From Flavobacterium oreochromis (GTDB lineage: Bacteria; Bacteroidota; Bacteroidia; Flavobacteriales; Flavobacteriaceae), in contig NZ_CP067377.1 of assembly GCF_019565455.1 (NCBI RefSeq), forward strand, positions 3,106,001-3,170,000: a stretch of 64,000 bases of DNA, in the 5' to 3' direction. The position numbers and the translations under genes were made by a program. How positions within the stretch are numbered: position 1 is the first letter of the stretch; every line of letters begins with the position of its first letter. The notes below the pieces were generated by a model that was not told the DNA's origin, ran no database searches, and worked only from the letters and a program-made list of their open reading frames with translations. This document shows positions 10,320-20,159 of this stretch, one piece after another.

Positions 10320-11545
10320 ATGTCTTTTAATAAGGTTGTTTTTTTATTTATTTTTTTTGTTTTACAGTCTGTTTCAGGACAAAATGCCTTGCTATTTCAA
10401 TATAAAAAAACAGATTCTTTATATCCTAAAATAGATTTAGATTTTGAAAAAAATATAATTATAAATGAAAATCATTTAAGACCTCTTTTTGCTAAACTTT
10501 TAAAATTGAAAGATGATAGTTTAAAACAGGTTTCATTTGTTCATATAGGAGATTCACATATACAAGCTGATATGGCTACTAAAATTATACGTACTGAGTT
10601 GCAACATTTTTTTGGTAATGCAGGTAGAGGTTTGATATTTCCTTATCAATTGGCTAAAAGTAATGCGCCATCAGATCTGATTTTTAGCTCAAATTCTAAC
10701 TGGAAAGGGAGTAGACTAATTAAAAAAATCCAGAGGTACCTTGCGGTATAAGTGGTTTTGCTATAGAATCTACAGAACCTAATTCTTTTATTAATTTTAA
10801 ATTTAGAGGAATAGAAGCATTTCATAAATTTGATAAACTCACTTTATTTACTAATAGTGAAATTAAAAATATAAATTTAGTAGAAGATACAGCAAAATGC
10901 AGTATTAAGGATGGTGTTTTAGATTTTAAATTTAATAATCTCCGTTCTGATTTTAATATTGTATGTAATGATTCTATTTGTACAAAATTATATGGTGTTT
11001 TTTTAGAAAACTCTATAGATAAAGGAATTATTTATAGTACTATAGGAGTAAATGGTGCTAAGTTTTCAGATTATAATTCAGAGACTTTATTTTGGGATCA
11101 AATTAAGCATATAAAATCTGATTGCTATATATTATCTATGGGAACAAATGAAGCACAAAATATTGTTTTAACTCCAGAAAGTTTTATAGATTCTATAAAA
11201 GAAACTATTGAAAAAATAAAGACTTTTAATCCTGATGCAGTTTTTATATTGTCTACACCTCCTATTTCTTTTTATAAAAAAGTAGTACCAAATAAAAAGC
11301 TTAAAGATTTTTCTGATGCAATTAGAGATTATTGTATTGAAAATCAAATTGCATTGTGGGATTTATTTGAAATATCAAATGGGTTGCAAGGAAGTTGTGA
11401 GTTTACAAGAAATCAACTTTTAGGAAATGATCTTATTCATTATTCTAGAAGAGGATATGAGTTACAAGGTTATTTATTTGTAGAAGCATTTGCAAAAAGC
11501 TGGAATAATTACTTAAATTCACTTTCTACGACTAATAAAAATTAA
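10320..11545 (+). CDS. SGNH/GDSL-family secreted hydrolase (acetylation locus)
   Basis: The product starts with a signal peptide (MSFNKVVFLFIFFVLQSVSG). The SGNH block I motif is in FVHIGDSHIQADM (about residue 78), block III is in ILSMGTNEAQN, and the C-terminal Asp/His block is in NDLIHYSRRGYELQG. The A7 run at 10722-10728 needs one more base; the gene is then continuous and encodes 408 residues. The GDSHIQAD form of block I is typical of SGNH proteins that sit beside MBOAT acyltransferases. Here the gene is convergent with the MBOAT and resembles the minus-strand SGNH gene on its far side. I infer transfer or removal of acetyl groups on a cell-surface glycan. Confidence 0.82.
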
Positions 11546-11602
11546 AAATATCTACTAGTTTATATTTTTAACTTTAAATATCGTAATATTTTTCTTTATA
11601 AA

Positions 11603-11645
11603 AAATCCCTGTTTTTAGACAAGTCTTGCTAAAAACAGGGGATTT
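11603..11645. terminator. Bidirectional hairpin between SGNH and MBOAT genes
   Basis: AAATCCCTGTTTTTAG (11603-11618) pairs with CTAAAAACAGGGGATTT (11629-11645) with a single bulged G, around a short loop that can itself pair (CAAG/CTTG). It lies between two convergent genes and is flanked by A and T tracts, as expected of a shared terminator. Confidence 0.75.
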
Positions 11646-11671
11646 ATATTTATTTTAAGCTATCTAAATTA

Positions 11672-13151
11672 TTAAAATTGCAAATAAATAGGCATTACAG
11701 CTTCAGAACTTTTAAAATAAGAGTACAAGAATATAAATAAAATCATAATAATCATATTAAAAACTAACGGAAGTTTTGTTTGTATTTTAATATATTTTTC
11801 ACTCCAATTGTTAGGTATTAAGTGTATTAAATATCCTATAACAATCATTAGTAGAGGTTGTTTATAATTTATTATGAATTCTTCTGCTCCTTCAAAACTA
11901 AACTGATTTACAATTTGATTTATAAAAGTCAAAGAAGTTTCTAAATTCTCTGCTTTAAAAAAGATCCAACAAAAACATACAAAATGAAATGTTATGAGGC
12001 CAAAGATAAGTTTAGAAACGAATTTAGGTAGAATATTAATTTTAGAAGTTATCTTAGTCCAAAATTTATTAATGATTAAGCCAAAACCATGTAAAGATCC
12101 CCAAATAATAAAATTCCAGCTTGCTCCATGCCAAAATCCACCAATAAGCATTGTTAAAAATAAATTAATGTTTGTTCTTAATTTACCTTTTTATTTCCTC
12201 CCATGGCTATATATAAATAATCACGTAACCAAGAGGATAAGGAAATATGCCATTTTCTCCAGAATTCTGTAAGAGAAGTACTTTGATAAGGAGATTCAAA
12301 GTTAGGAGGAATAGTAATCCCTAACCATTTAGAAATACCAATGGCAACATCGCTATATCCACTAAAATCACAATATATTACAATAGCATATCCATACAAA
12401 GCTATAAGGCATTCAAAACCATTATGTAAGTGAGGACCATCAAAAATATAGTTTACCAAATTAAGTGTGATATAATCAGAAATAATTAATTTTTTGATTA
12501 ATCCACTTACTATTAAGTAAAAGCCTTTTGAAAAATCTTCAGAACTAACATAATAATCATTTTTTAATTGAGGTATAAAATCCTTAGCTCTAACAATTGG
12601 TCCCATAACTAATTTTGGAAAAAGGATAAGAATAAAATATAATTTGCAATATTTTCTTCTGGTTTTATTTCTCCTTTATACACATCTACTGCATAACTAA
12701 TGTTTTCAAAGGTGTAAAATGAAATACCAATAGGGAGTAATATATGTACAGGATCAAGTTGAGTTAGATTTAGGCTATTTATAATTTCAATAAAGAAATT
12801 AGTGTATTTAAAGTAAAATAGTAGTCCTAGATTAAAAATAATACAAATAATTAGTAATAGTTTTTTTAAGGTTGCTTTAGATCTAGCTTTATATATGGCA
12901 ATTGAAAGTAGATAGTCAACAACAGCTGATCCTATTACTAAAAAAACGAAATTGCCACTTGCTTTGTAGAAAAAATAAAGCGAAAAAAAACTTAAAATAT
13001 AGGCCCTGCCTAAATAGTTTTTTCTTAGGATATAATAACAAATTATGAAAACTAAAAAAAAGTATACGAAGAAACCACTGTTAAAAAGTAGTGGGTTTTT
13101 AGGATCATAGAATAGCTGATCGATTATTTTATTGAAATCGAAAGTTAACAT
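11672..13151 (-). CDS. MBOAT-family O-acyltransferase
   Basis: A polytopic membrane O-acyltransferase of the AlgI/DltB type, which passes acetyl groups across the membrane. The diagnostic region is TEFWRKWHISLSSWLRDYLY and GGFWHGASWNFIIWG, containing the two conserved His residues, with the earlier motif FFPKLVMGPIVR. Two single-base breaks split the frame: the A5 at 12619-12623 and the T5 at 12188-12192 each need one more base. Corrected, it encodes 493 residues with about ten membrane segments, normal for the family. It starts 9 bases after the minus-strand SGNH gene, so the two are probably co-transcribed. Together with the SGNH genes it should form a glycan O-acetylation module. Confidence 0.92.
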
Positions 13152-13160
13152 TTTAGATAA

Positions 13161-14529
13161 TTAGTTTTTATTTTTTTGTTTTTTATTTTTTACTTTATCA
13201 AATTCTTTTTGAATTGATTTAAATATAGTTTTGGCTACAACTTTAGATCCTCTACTGTTAAAATGTATATAATCTTTACTTGCCATTGTAGGGATAGTAT
13301 CAACCCATTTTTTCATAATTCCTTTTCCTCCCATAGAAAGGAAAAGATTGTAAAAAGGAATTTTATTATCATAAGATAGTCTAGCTTGTGTTTTTATTAA
13401 ACTATCTATTCCTATAGCAGATTTCCATTCATTGTTGTATTTAAAAGCACGATCTGAACAACTAAAAATTAAAAAATCTGTTTTAGGCATTTCCTTTTTG
13501 AATTTTTTAATTAAAGGAGTCATTTTTTGATAATAATAATCGTAGTTTACATCATTAGGCCTAAACATTAGATTAACTCCATACTGAAAAACTATTAAAT
13601 CATAATAATTTTCTTGATTAAGTTTTTGTAATAGTTCTGTACTAATTTTGTCAAGCTCAACTCCTGTGATTCCTCTAAAAGAAAAATTATCCAATACAAT
13701 ACCATTTTCAGGTTCAAAACTTACTCCATAAATAGGAGTATTGGAAAATTTAGCTTTAAAGTGTATTCCGTTAGATGTTGATTTGTCTAGTAAAACTCTA
13801 TTGAAAGCCTCATTTGCATGATAATTCGTTTCAACACCATTGTGAGTGATAGAAATATCATTTCCTTTACCAAATAATAACCATTTTTCAAGAATTTGTG
13901 TACTATCCTTTTTAATTCTATTTCGTAAAGTAATATCTAAATCGGGACTAAAAAAGAATAGCCAGATAAGAAAACATTTTTCTCAGGATTTTGTTTAAAA
14001 TTAAAAGTTTCAAAAATCCCAGATGTTTTAGAGGTAGCAGTTCTTCTAAAATCAGAAGAAATAGAGTTTATAGGGACAAACCCTACACCCTTTTTTTTAT
14101 TAAAATATTCTTGCAACATTTCTCTAATATCCTGAGTCATTAAATCACCTTCTATTTGGCTATCCCCAAACCAAGCTATTCTGATTTTTGCCTTTTTATT
14201 CTGATATAATTCTGCTAATTTTTTAGATAAGTTTTCAAAAACAAAATTATTATTATCAGCATCAAAATCTGTAATGTTAGTTCCATTATAACTTTCAAAA
14301 ACAGTAAAGGTACTGTCTTGTTTCTGAATGGAATCTATTAAACTATTTTGATTTTTCTTCTTTTTTGATTATTTAGATTGACTATCTTATCACTTTGTAT
14401 ATCAGTAAATAAATCTACATTTTTGAAACTAGGATAATATTCAACAATATTTTTTGAGAAATAGGAAAGTCCAAAATAAGCAGATGTAACTGATAATACA
14501 AATATAAATACTTTATTATTACTGTTCAT
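13161..14529 (-). CDS. SGNH-family protein, membrane anchored, MBOAT partner
   Basis: I place the start at 14529 (MNSNNKVFIFVLSVTSAYFG), which gives a single N-terminal membrane anchor. The SGNH motif is IAWFGDSQIEGDLMTQDIRE near residue 100, followed by a beta-rich insert and a C-terminal catalytic block (SKDYIHFNSRGSKVVAKTIF). Breaks at the T6 run 14361-14366 and the A6 run 13950-13955 each need one more base; the corrected product has 456 residues. It ends 9 bases upstream of the MBOAT start, which suggests an operon. By analogy with AlgJ/AlgX- and PatB-type proteins it probably works on the periplasmic face, accepting or transferring acetyl groups delivered by the MBOAT. Confidence 0.83.
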
Positions 14530-14599
14530 TAGTGTTATTTGATATTCTATAAAACCGGGCAAAAGTATGGAAAAGTTATCATAAGTCTATAAGTTTTAA

Positions 14600-14607
14600 T
14601 ATTTTTG
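14600..14607 (+). promoter_or_regulatory. Candidate -7 promoter box before ung
   Basis: TATTTTTG matches the Bacteroidota -7 consensus TAnnTTTG and lies 10 bases before the ung ATG. A matching TTG at -33 is not evident, so the support is the single box and its position. Confidence 0.35.
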
Positions 14608-14617
14608 TAAGAAAAAA

Positions 14618-15283
14618 ATGGAAGTAAAAATTCATAATTCTTGGAGAGAAATTTTAAAAGAAGAATTTAATAAAGCATATTTTGAAAATCTTATTAATTT
14701 TGTTAAAAATGAGTATCAAATAGGACGCTGTTTTCCTAAAGGAAGTCAAATTTTTTCAGCATTTGATCATTGCCATTTTGATGATGTAAAGGTAGTGATA
14801 ATAGGGCAAGACCCTTATCATGGTTTAGGACAAGCTAATGGGTTGTGTTTTTCTGTAAATGAAGGTGTCTCTTTTCCTCCTTCTTTGATTAATATATTTA
14901 AAGAAATTGAATCAGATTTAAAAATTTCTATACCTTCATCAGGAAATTTAGAACGTTGGGCGGAACAGGGTGTTTTACTCCTAAATGCTACTTTAACTGT
15001 AAGAGAAAACACAGCTGGAAGCCATCAGAATAAAGGATGGGAATTATTTACAGATGCTGTTATTCAAAAAATATCAGATGAAAAAGAAAATGTCGTTTTT
15101 TTACTTTGGGGAGGGTTTGCAAAGAAAAAAGGAGCAAAGATAGATAGGACTAAACATTGTGTTTTAGAAACAGGTCATCCATCTCCTTTAAGTGCTAATC
15201 GTGGATTATGGTTTGGGAATAGGCATTTTAGTAAAACGAATGACTACTTGAAATCTATTAATAAAGAAGAAATTAAGTGGTAG
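14618..15283 (+). CDS. ung: Uracil-DNA glycosylase, family 1
   Basis: The enzyme removes uracil from DNA as the first step of base excision repair. The 221-residue protein carries the water-activating motif GQDPYHGLGQANGLCFS with the catalytic Asp, the uracil-recognition segment LLLNATLTVRE, and the minor-groove intercalation loop GHPSPLSANRG with the catalytic His. It is intact and of standard length. The gene is convergent with the transglutaminase-like gene, only 2 bases apart, so transcripts from opposite strands may overlap. Confidence 0.97.
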   Translation: MEVKIHNSWREILKEEFNKAYFENLINFVKNEYQIGRCFPKGSQIFSAFDHCHFDDVKVVIIGQDPYHGLGQANGLCFSVNEGVSFPPSLINIFKEIESDLKISIPSSGNLERWAEQGVLLLNATLTVRENTAGSHQNKGWELFTDAVIQKISDEKENVVFLLWGGFAKKKGAKIDRTKHCVLETGHPSPLSANRGLWFGNRHFSKTNDYLKSINKEEIKW

Positions 15284-15285
15284 TT

Positions 15286-16238
15286 TTAGTTATCAAGTGT
15301 TAATTGACCTAAAATAGCTTCGCTCATAAATTTTCCTCCAGGATAGTTAGCGGTATAGTCAAGATTAAGCCAAATATAACCTCTTTCATCTATATGATAA
15401 TGCAAGGGTTTATTTTTGCTTTCTTGAATAAAAAGAACTTCGTGTATTAAATAATTTATTTTTTCAAGATCTCCTTTAGTACCAATAAACATTTCGGGGT
15501 AGATATGAGCATCAGTATGTATTAAGCGAGGAATACCACCAACAGCTTTAATGCCCGCTGCCATTAATATGGCGTGATCATCACAATCACCTGAAAAATG
15601 TTCAATTGATTCAGATGCACTAGCAATGTAGTTATTTCCTTGAGGATCATTTACATAATTCCATCTTTTTTTTATTTCTTTAAAAACAGCAAAACACTGT
15701 ATTGTTGTTCTATATTCAAAAAAATCTTTTAAATGTGATACATTTTTAAAATTTTGAGTGGTAGACCAAACGGCAAAATTGCGCACTTTTGGATTATTAA
15801 AGTCAATGGCTTTTAATACTTTATATTTATTAGGAAAAGGAAGTAATTTATTGATTATAATATCTTGAGGATAAGGGTTATCATCCATTGTGTACATCAT
15901 AGACCGGTAATCATCATATAAGAGGTAAAAACCATAATTACCAAATAAAGTTCCATATAATAAAGTAAGCATATAAATAATAATACAAATAATAATTACT
16001 TTTTTATTTTTTGAAATATAAAATAATAGATTAGGGCAATGCTTATGAACATAAAAATACGATCAAAAGGAATTTCCCAATCAGTTTCTTTGAAATTATG
16101 ATGAACGATTATAAAAGTTGGTAGTGTTAATAATAGACTTAAAATAAAAATGACTACATGATCCCAAGGCTTTGGTAATGAAAGCCGATCCTTGTATTGA
16201 TAATAAAGGGCTTTAAGAGAATTTGTAGTCATTTTCAT
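15286..16238 (-). CDS. Membrane-anchored transglutaminase-like protein
   Basis: The frame change at the T6 run 16000-16005 (one more base needed) joins a short membrane N-terminus to a transglutaminase-like domain, giving 317 residues. Residues 1-90 contain two or three hydrophobic helices (HVVIFILSLLLTLPTFIIVH, IFMFISIALIYYFIF and a third across the break). The soluble part has the transglutaminase core: the Cys in HFSGDCDDHAILMAAGIKAV, a His in RLIHTDAHIYPE and an Asp in YIWLNLDYT. The family includes peptidases and structural proteins, so activity cannot be fixed. It is the last gene of a long minus-strand series and lies 18 bases after the PBP2-like gene. Confidence 0.72.
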
Positions 16239-16256
16239 ATCACGTAAAAAAGCTTA

Positions 16257-17103
16257 TTATTTTACGATCATTTCAAAGGATAATTTTTTTTCTATTAAGT
16301 TAAATTCTAGTAGTTGATTCTGAATTTTATCAAAAGTTTTTTGATCCATTTTTCTTTGTGACCATCTAGTTTGCTTAAGCCATTCTTGGATGTCTTCTAA
16401 TTTTTGATTATAACGAGCTGCTAATGTTCTGTCTATACTAGGTATATCTTTAAATTCTATAGTAGTATTATTTATGATTTCTAAAATTAATTCTAGAGTA
16501 GCGGAGTTATTTTTTAAAAACTCATTTCGTACAGCAATTACAAAAGAAGGCCAAGGAGTAGGGCATTCACCTAATCTTCTAAAAATACCTTGATCGACAA
16601 ATGGTTGTGTCATAAAACGTTCCCATAAAAAATAGTCAGCATTACCATTTTTTAAGGCTTCAACAGCTCCTTCAATGGTATTTACTATTTCAAAATTTAA
16701 ATTATCTAAATCCCAATTTTGTTGTTTAGCATTTACAAAACTCATTAAATGGGAGCCTGAACCTATTCTTGAAATAGCACTTGTAGTATTTTTTTAAATC
16801 AGATAATTGATTATATTTAGAAGAGGCATTAACGTGTATTCCCCAATTTAAGGGAGATTGAACGTATAATTGAATGATCGAACTATCATTTCCTAACGAA
16901 ATATCTTTTATTATTCCTTCTGTTAGAATTACGGCAAGATCAGTTTCATTATTACGTAGCATTTGACACATTTTGCCTGTTCCTTCGGGAATATCGCTCC
17001 ATTCTAAATTAATTCCTACTTGATCATATTCTCCATTTTCTATACATAATTGCCATGGAAGGTTAAAATGTTCTGGTACTCCAACAATTCTTACTGTTTT
17101 CAT
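16257..17103 (-). CDS. Cytosolic PBP2-like substrate-binding-fold protein
   Basis: The product looks like a type 2 periplasmic-binding-protein fold: KTVRIVGVPEHFNLPW at the N-terminus, DLAVILTEG, and SRIGSGSHLMSFVNA, the loop that usually holds the ligand. No signal peptide or lipobox precedes it, so it should stay in the cytoplasm, which resembles the Ca3427-like PBP2 group. The frame breaks at the T7 run 16789-16795, where one base fewer restores it; the product is 281 residues. No ABC permease or ATPase lies nearby, so transport is unlikely and a ligand-sensing or enzymatic role is an open guess. It starts 19 bases downstream of the next gene in the series. Confidence 0.65.
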
Positions 17104-17122
17104 ATTTAAATTAAAGAATTAT

Positions 17123-17662
17123 TTAGTTCTTAGATAATTTAGCAATACATTTTTCACGAATATGCCAAATTTCTTCAAATGTTTTATTTTGTTTCGTTTC
17201 AAGAATCCAATTTCTTAAAAAAGCTTGATGGTAATCAATTTTATATTGGATTACTTGGTTTGGTTCGATTATAACTTCACTAAGGATATCTTCTTTTATT
17301 TTAGAATAAAGAGCATCTTTATTTGTATAATCTTGGTATAGTCCATTTATTTTTAAATAGCAATGTGCTTCAGGTATATAATCAATAAAATGTGCTTCTA
17401 AAATTTCTTTTATAACTGGAGTATTTGTTCCATTCATTTTAAAGATACCTAGAACTAGTTCCGTATTTTCACGATTGAACTCTGAAGATAAAGTTTTAAG
17501 TAGTGCATGTTTTGAACTACAGCTCCCTTTATTTTCAATTAATACAAGCGAAAAATCATTACGAGCACTATTTCTTCCGTATGGAATTTTTTGAACATAT
17601 GCAGTAAGTTCTTCCCAAGTAGAGATGTTATGATCACGTAACCAATTATTCAAGTTATTCAT
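17123..17662 (-). CDS. Uncharacterised protein with Cys-His-Asp pattern
   Basis: A 179-residue cytoplasmic protein that I do not recognise by name. It contains NKGSCSSKHALLKTL (Cys near residue 52), EAHCYLKINGLYQDYTN (His and Asp near residues 119-131) and no signal peptide or membrane segment. The order Cys, His, Asp and the surrounding strands resemble transglutaminase-like or arylamine-acetyltransferase-like folds, but this is inference. The gene overlaps the stop of the upstream GNAT gene by 8 bases and precedes the PBP2-like gene by 19 bases, so the three probably form one transcript. Confidence 0.6.
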   Translation of the reverse strand: MNNLNNWLRDHNISTWEELTAYVQKIPYGRNSARNDFSLVLIENKGSCSSKHALLKTLSSEFNRENTELVLGIFKMNGTNTPVIKEILEAHFIDYIPEAHCYLKINGLYQDYTNKDALYSKIKEDILSEVIIEPNQVIQYKIDYHQAFLRNWILETKQNKTFEEIWHIREKCIAKLSKN

Positions 17663-18256
17663 TATTATTTGTGAAAACAGGTGAAATTTTAATTTCTATA
17701 TCATTAATTATTTGTTTAGTAATAATCATATCATATTTTAAGGTGCCAAGCTCATACCAATTCCAATTTTGGTTATCGTATGTAAATTCGTTTGTTAGAC
17801 GCATGTGAATCTTTTCAGCCATTTTATTGCTACTATGGTTTTTTGTTTGCGTATATGCGTATAATTTAGGCAAATTAAGATGTTTGAATGCGTATTTAAT
17901 CCAAGCTTGAAATACTTCAAAACCTAATTTTTACTCCAATGTTCTTGTGAAATACAAATACCAATATCGTAAAAATCTTGATGATTGTTGACTGTGTTTT
18001 CGTTAAATTTTAGACCACCCCAACCAATAAACTCATTTGTTTCTTTGAGTATAATACCGTATCTGCCTATTTTGTGTTTAATGTATTGACTCAAAATAGA
18101 ATTTATAACAAATTTTGTTTGGTTGATATCAGTTGCAGGAGCATTCCATAAATATTCATGTACATTTGGATTAGAATCTATTTTGTGTAATATTTCCAAA
18201 TCCTCAATTTCTAAAGGTCGCATTATTAACCTAGATGTTTCTAAAATAAAATCCAT
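17655..18256 (-). CDS. GNAT-family N-acetyltransferase (copy 1)
   Basis: An acetyltransferase of the RimJ/RimL type. It has the family start LETSRLIMRPLEIEDLEIL, the motif IGRYGIILKETNEFIGWGGL, and after the break the acetyl-CoA-binding end of the fold (AYTQTKNHSSNKMAEKIHM). The T5 run 17928-17932 needs one more base; the corrected protein has 200 residues. The acetyl acceptor is unknown. It is a clear paralogue of the next gene upstream, sharing YLW, KIGRY and ILKETxEFIGW at the same spacing, so the pair arose by tandem duplication. Its stop overlaps the start of the downstream gene by 8 bases. Confidence 0.83.
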
Positions 18257-18268
18257 TCAATTAATAAC

Positions 18269-18793
18269 TTATTTAATAATTTTCCACCAATTCCATGCCA
18301 CGTTATTTTCAGCAATATATGTTTCTATGAATTTGAATCCACATTTTTTTAAAATATGATTAGAAGCTATATTTTCAAAATGAGTGTATGCGTGTAGGTC
18401 TTTTAATTTTATTTGATTAAAACCATATTCTAACCAGAATTCTGTTGCTTCAGTAGCATATCCTTTACCCCAAAAACGCTCATCTAGTCTATAACCATAA
18501 TCATAGAAATTAGTGTTACCATTTTCTGTATGATCATCTACAAATTTAATACCAGTCCACCCAATGAATTCTTCAGTTTCTTTTAAAATGGTACTGTACC
18601 TTCCTATTTTATTTCGTTTATATTGCTCTAAGAGTTTTTTAATGACATCTTTGACTTCTTCAATATTTTGAACAGGTTCTTGCCATAGGTATTTATGGAC
18701 ATTAGGATTTTTATCCATTTCAAATAATGATTCTGCATGAATCATTTCAAAAGGTTTAAAGATCAATCGTTTACTTTCTAGTTTTGGTAGCAT
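18269..18793 (-). CDS. GNAT-family N-acetyltransferase (copy 2)
   Basis: A 174-residue intact acetyltransferase. It starts LESKRLIFKPFEMIHAESLF and carries KIGRYSTILKETEEFIGWTG, then the acetyl-CoA loop RFWGKGYATEATEFWLEYG (the Q/RxxGxG/A-like motif) and the ending THFENIASNHILKKCGF. This is the pattern of RimJ/RimL/SpeG-like enzymes, but the acceptor cannot be deduced. It sits 12 bases upstream of its paralogue and 21 bases downstream of the nucleoside phosphorylase on the same strand. Confidence 0.9.
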   Translation of the reverse strand: MLPKLESKRLIFKPFEMIHAESLFEMDKNPNVHKYLWQEPVQNIEEVKDVIKKLLEQYKRNKIGRYSTILKETEEFIGWTGIKFVDDHTENGNTNFYDYGYRLDERFWGKGYATEATEFWLEYGFNQIKLKDLHAYTHFENIASNHILKKCGFKFIETYIAENNVAWNWWKIIK

Positions 18794-18814
18794 TTGTCTG
18801 GGATAAAGTAGATA

Positions 18815-19681
18815 TTATTGTGCTAATTTATCTAGAGTATAGATGATTAGGGAGTCTACTGCTTTGTAAGGATCCTCACTAAAAGTGCCATTTGCTCTAT
18901 TTGCAATAACAGCATTTAAGGATAAGCAATTATGCCCTAAAAGTTTTCCTAATCCATAAATAGCTGAAGTTTCCATTTCAAGATTAGTCATACGTGTTCC
19001 ATTAAAGTTAAAAGAATCCATTTTTTTATTTAATTCAGGATCTTGTATGTTTAAGCGAAGTACACGTCCTTGAGGACCATAAAATCCGCCTGCTGTTCCT
19101 GTGAAACCTTTGAAAATTTTATCACTTTCTAAACGTTTTTCTAAGGCTTCACTTCCTGCAATTACGTAAGGTTTTCCTTTACGCATATCCCAGTTAGTTT
19201 GTTTGATGAAAGCATCTTCTATTTCATTTTCTGTAATTTCATCAATTAAATAGGAGCGAAGCATATTGTCTAAGCCTAGACCATACTTAGATAGTACAAA
19301 ACTATCAACTGGTATATCAGACTGTAATGAACCAGAAGTTCCGATACGAATAATGTTTAAAGAAGTTAGATTTTCTTTGATTTTTCTGGTCTCTAGATCA
19401 ATATTTACTAAAGCATCTAATTCATTCATTACAATGTCAATATTATCAGGTCCTATACCTGTAGATAGTACTGTAATGCGTTTTCCTTTATAAGTTCCTG
19501 TTTGAGTTTTAAATTCTCTTTTTTGCGTTGAAAATTCTATTGAATCAAAATGTTGAGTAATTTTTTCAACACGGTATTGATCACCAACAATAATAATATC
19601 TTGTGCAATATCTGATGGTTTTAAATTAAGGTGATAAACGCTACCATCAGGATTTAATATGAGTTCTGAATTTTTGATCAT
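18815..19681 (-). CDS. Nucleoside phosphorylase (uridine phosphorylase family)
   Basis: The 288-residue protein belongs to the PNP/UDP phosphorylase superfamily, which splits nucleosides with phosphate into a free base and ribose 1-phosphate. Visible features are IIVGDQYRVEKI, the phosphate-binding STGIGPDNIDIVMNEL, IRIGTSGSLQSDIPVDSFVL, and the ribose-binding METSAIYGLGKLLGHN near residue 240. The early Arg and GTSG loops are conserved. Specificity between uridine and purines is not certain from sequence. It heads the GNAT/PBP2-like gene series and lies downstream of the SUI1-like gene after a palindromic spacer. Confidence 0.87.
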   Translation of the reverse strand: MIKNSELILNPDGSVYHLNLKPSDIAQDIIIVGDQYRVEKITQHFDSIEFSTQKREFKTQTGTYKGKRITVLSTGIGPDNIDIVMNELDALVNIDLETRKIKENLTSLNIIRIGTSGSLQSDIPVDSFVLSKYGLGLDNMLRSYLIDEITENEIEDAFIKQTNWDMRKGKPYVIAGSEALEKRLESDKIFKGFTGTAGGFYGPQGRVLRLNIQDPELNKKMDSFNFNGTRMTNLEMETSAIYGLGKLLGHNCLSLNAVIANRANGTFSEDPYKAVDSLIIYTLDKLAQ

Positions 19682-19708
19682 AATTTTAGAATTTGAAATT
19701 ATTAGTTT

Positions 19709-19734
19709 GAAATTGAAAATTAATTTTCAATTTC
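19709..19734. terminator. Perfect 26-base palindrome after the SUI1-like gene
   Basis: GAAATTGAAAAT (19709-19720) is followed by TA and its exact complement ATTTTCAATTTC (19723-19734). It lies in the 63-base gap between the SUI1-like gene and the nucleoside phosphorylase, so a terminator or attenuating hairpin is likely, though it could also be a protein site. Confidence 0.5.
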
Positions 19735-19744
19735 TCAACTGGAT

Positions 19745-20080
19745 TTAACCACCAACACGTTTTACTTTAAATCCTTTTTCTTTTAAGATGTTCATGATTT
19801 TATCGCGATAATCACCTTGGATGATGATTTCTCCGTCTTTAAAACTTCCTCCAACAGCTAATTTGTTTTTTATTTCTTTAGCTAAAAGTTTAAAATCTTC
19901 ATCTTGACCTTCATAACCTGCTATGATTGTAATAGGTTTTCCTTTTCTCTTTTCATATTTACAAATCATAGGTTCCTTCTGAATCAAGAGTTCGTGAGAT
20001 TTTTCTTCTTCAATTGGTTCATTAGCGTTAGAAGGTGTATGATCAGGGAATAGTTTTTTTAATTGATCCTGTAAATCCAT
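19745..20080 (-). CDS. SUI1/eIF1-like translation factor (YciH family)
   Basis: A 111-residue protein with an SUI1 domain at residues 40-111, the fold of eukaryotic initiation factor eIF1 and bacterial YciH. The motifs KRKGKPITIIAGYEGQ, LAKEIKNKLAVGGSFKDGEI and IQGDYRDKIMNILKEKGF match the family closely. YciH-like proteins are proposed to influence start-codon selection or translation under stress. The gene is a single unit flanked by two hairpins (19709-19734 and 20091-20144). Confidence 0.92.
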   Translation of the reverse strand: MDLQDQLKKLFPDHTPSNANEPIEEEKSHELLIQKEPMICKYEKRKGKPITIIAGYEGQDEDFKLLAKEIKNKLAVGGSFKDGEIIIQGDYRDKIMNILKEKGFKVKRVGG

Positions 20081-20090
20081 TTTGATGAAA

Positions 20091-20144
20091 ATTAAAAATT
20101 GAGAATTAAAAATTAATTAAAATCTTTAACTCTCAATTTTAAAT
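20091..20144. terminator. Hairpin between the oxygenase and SUI1-like genes
   Basis: ATTAAAAATTGAGA (20091-20104) pairs with TCTCAATTTTAAAT (20131-20144) at 13 of 14 positions, around an AT-rich loop. It lies directly downstream of the 2OG/Fe(II) oxygenase stop and fits a terminator for that gene. Confidence 0.55.
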
Positions 20145-20159
20145 ACTTTAGTGATTAAA

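Noticed and set aside
17655..18256. GNAT copy 1 as a dead pseudogene
   Set aside because: A single missing base in a T5 run explains the break, and both halves keep family motifs without other damage.
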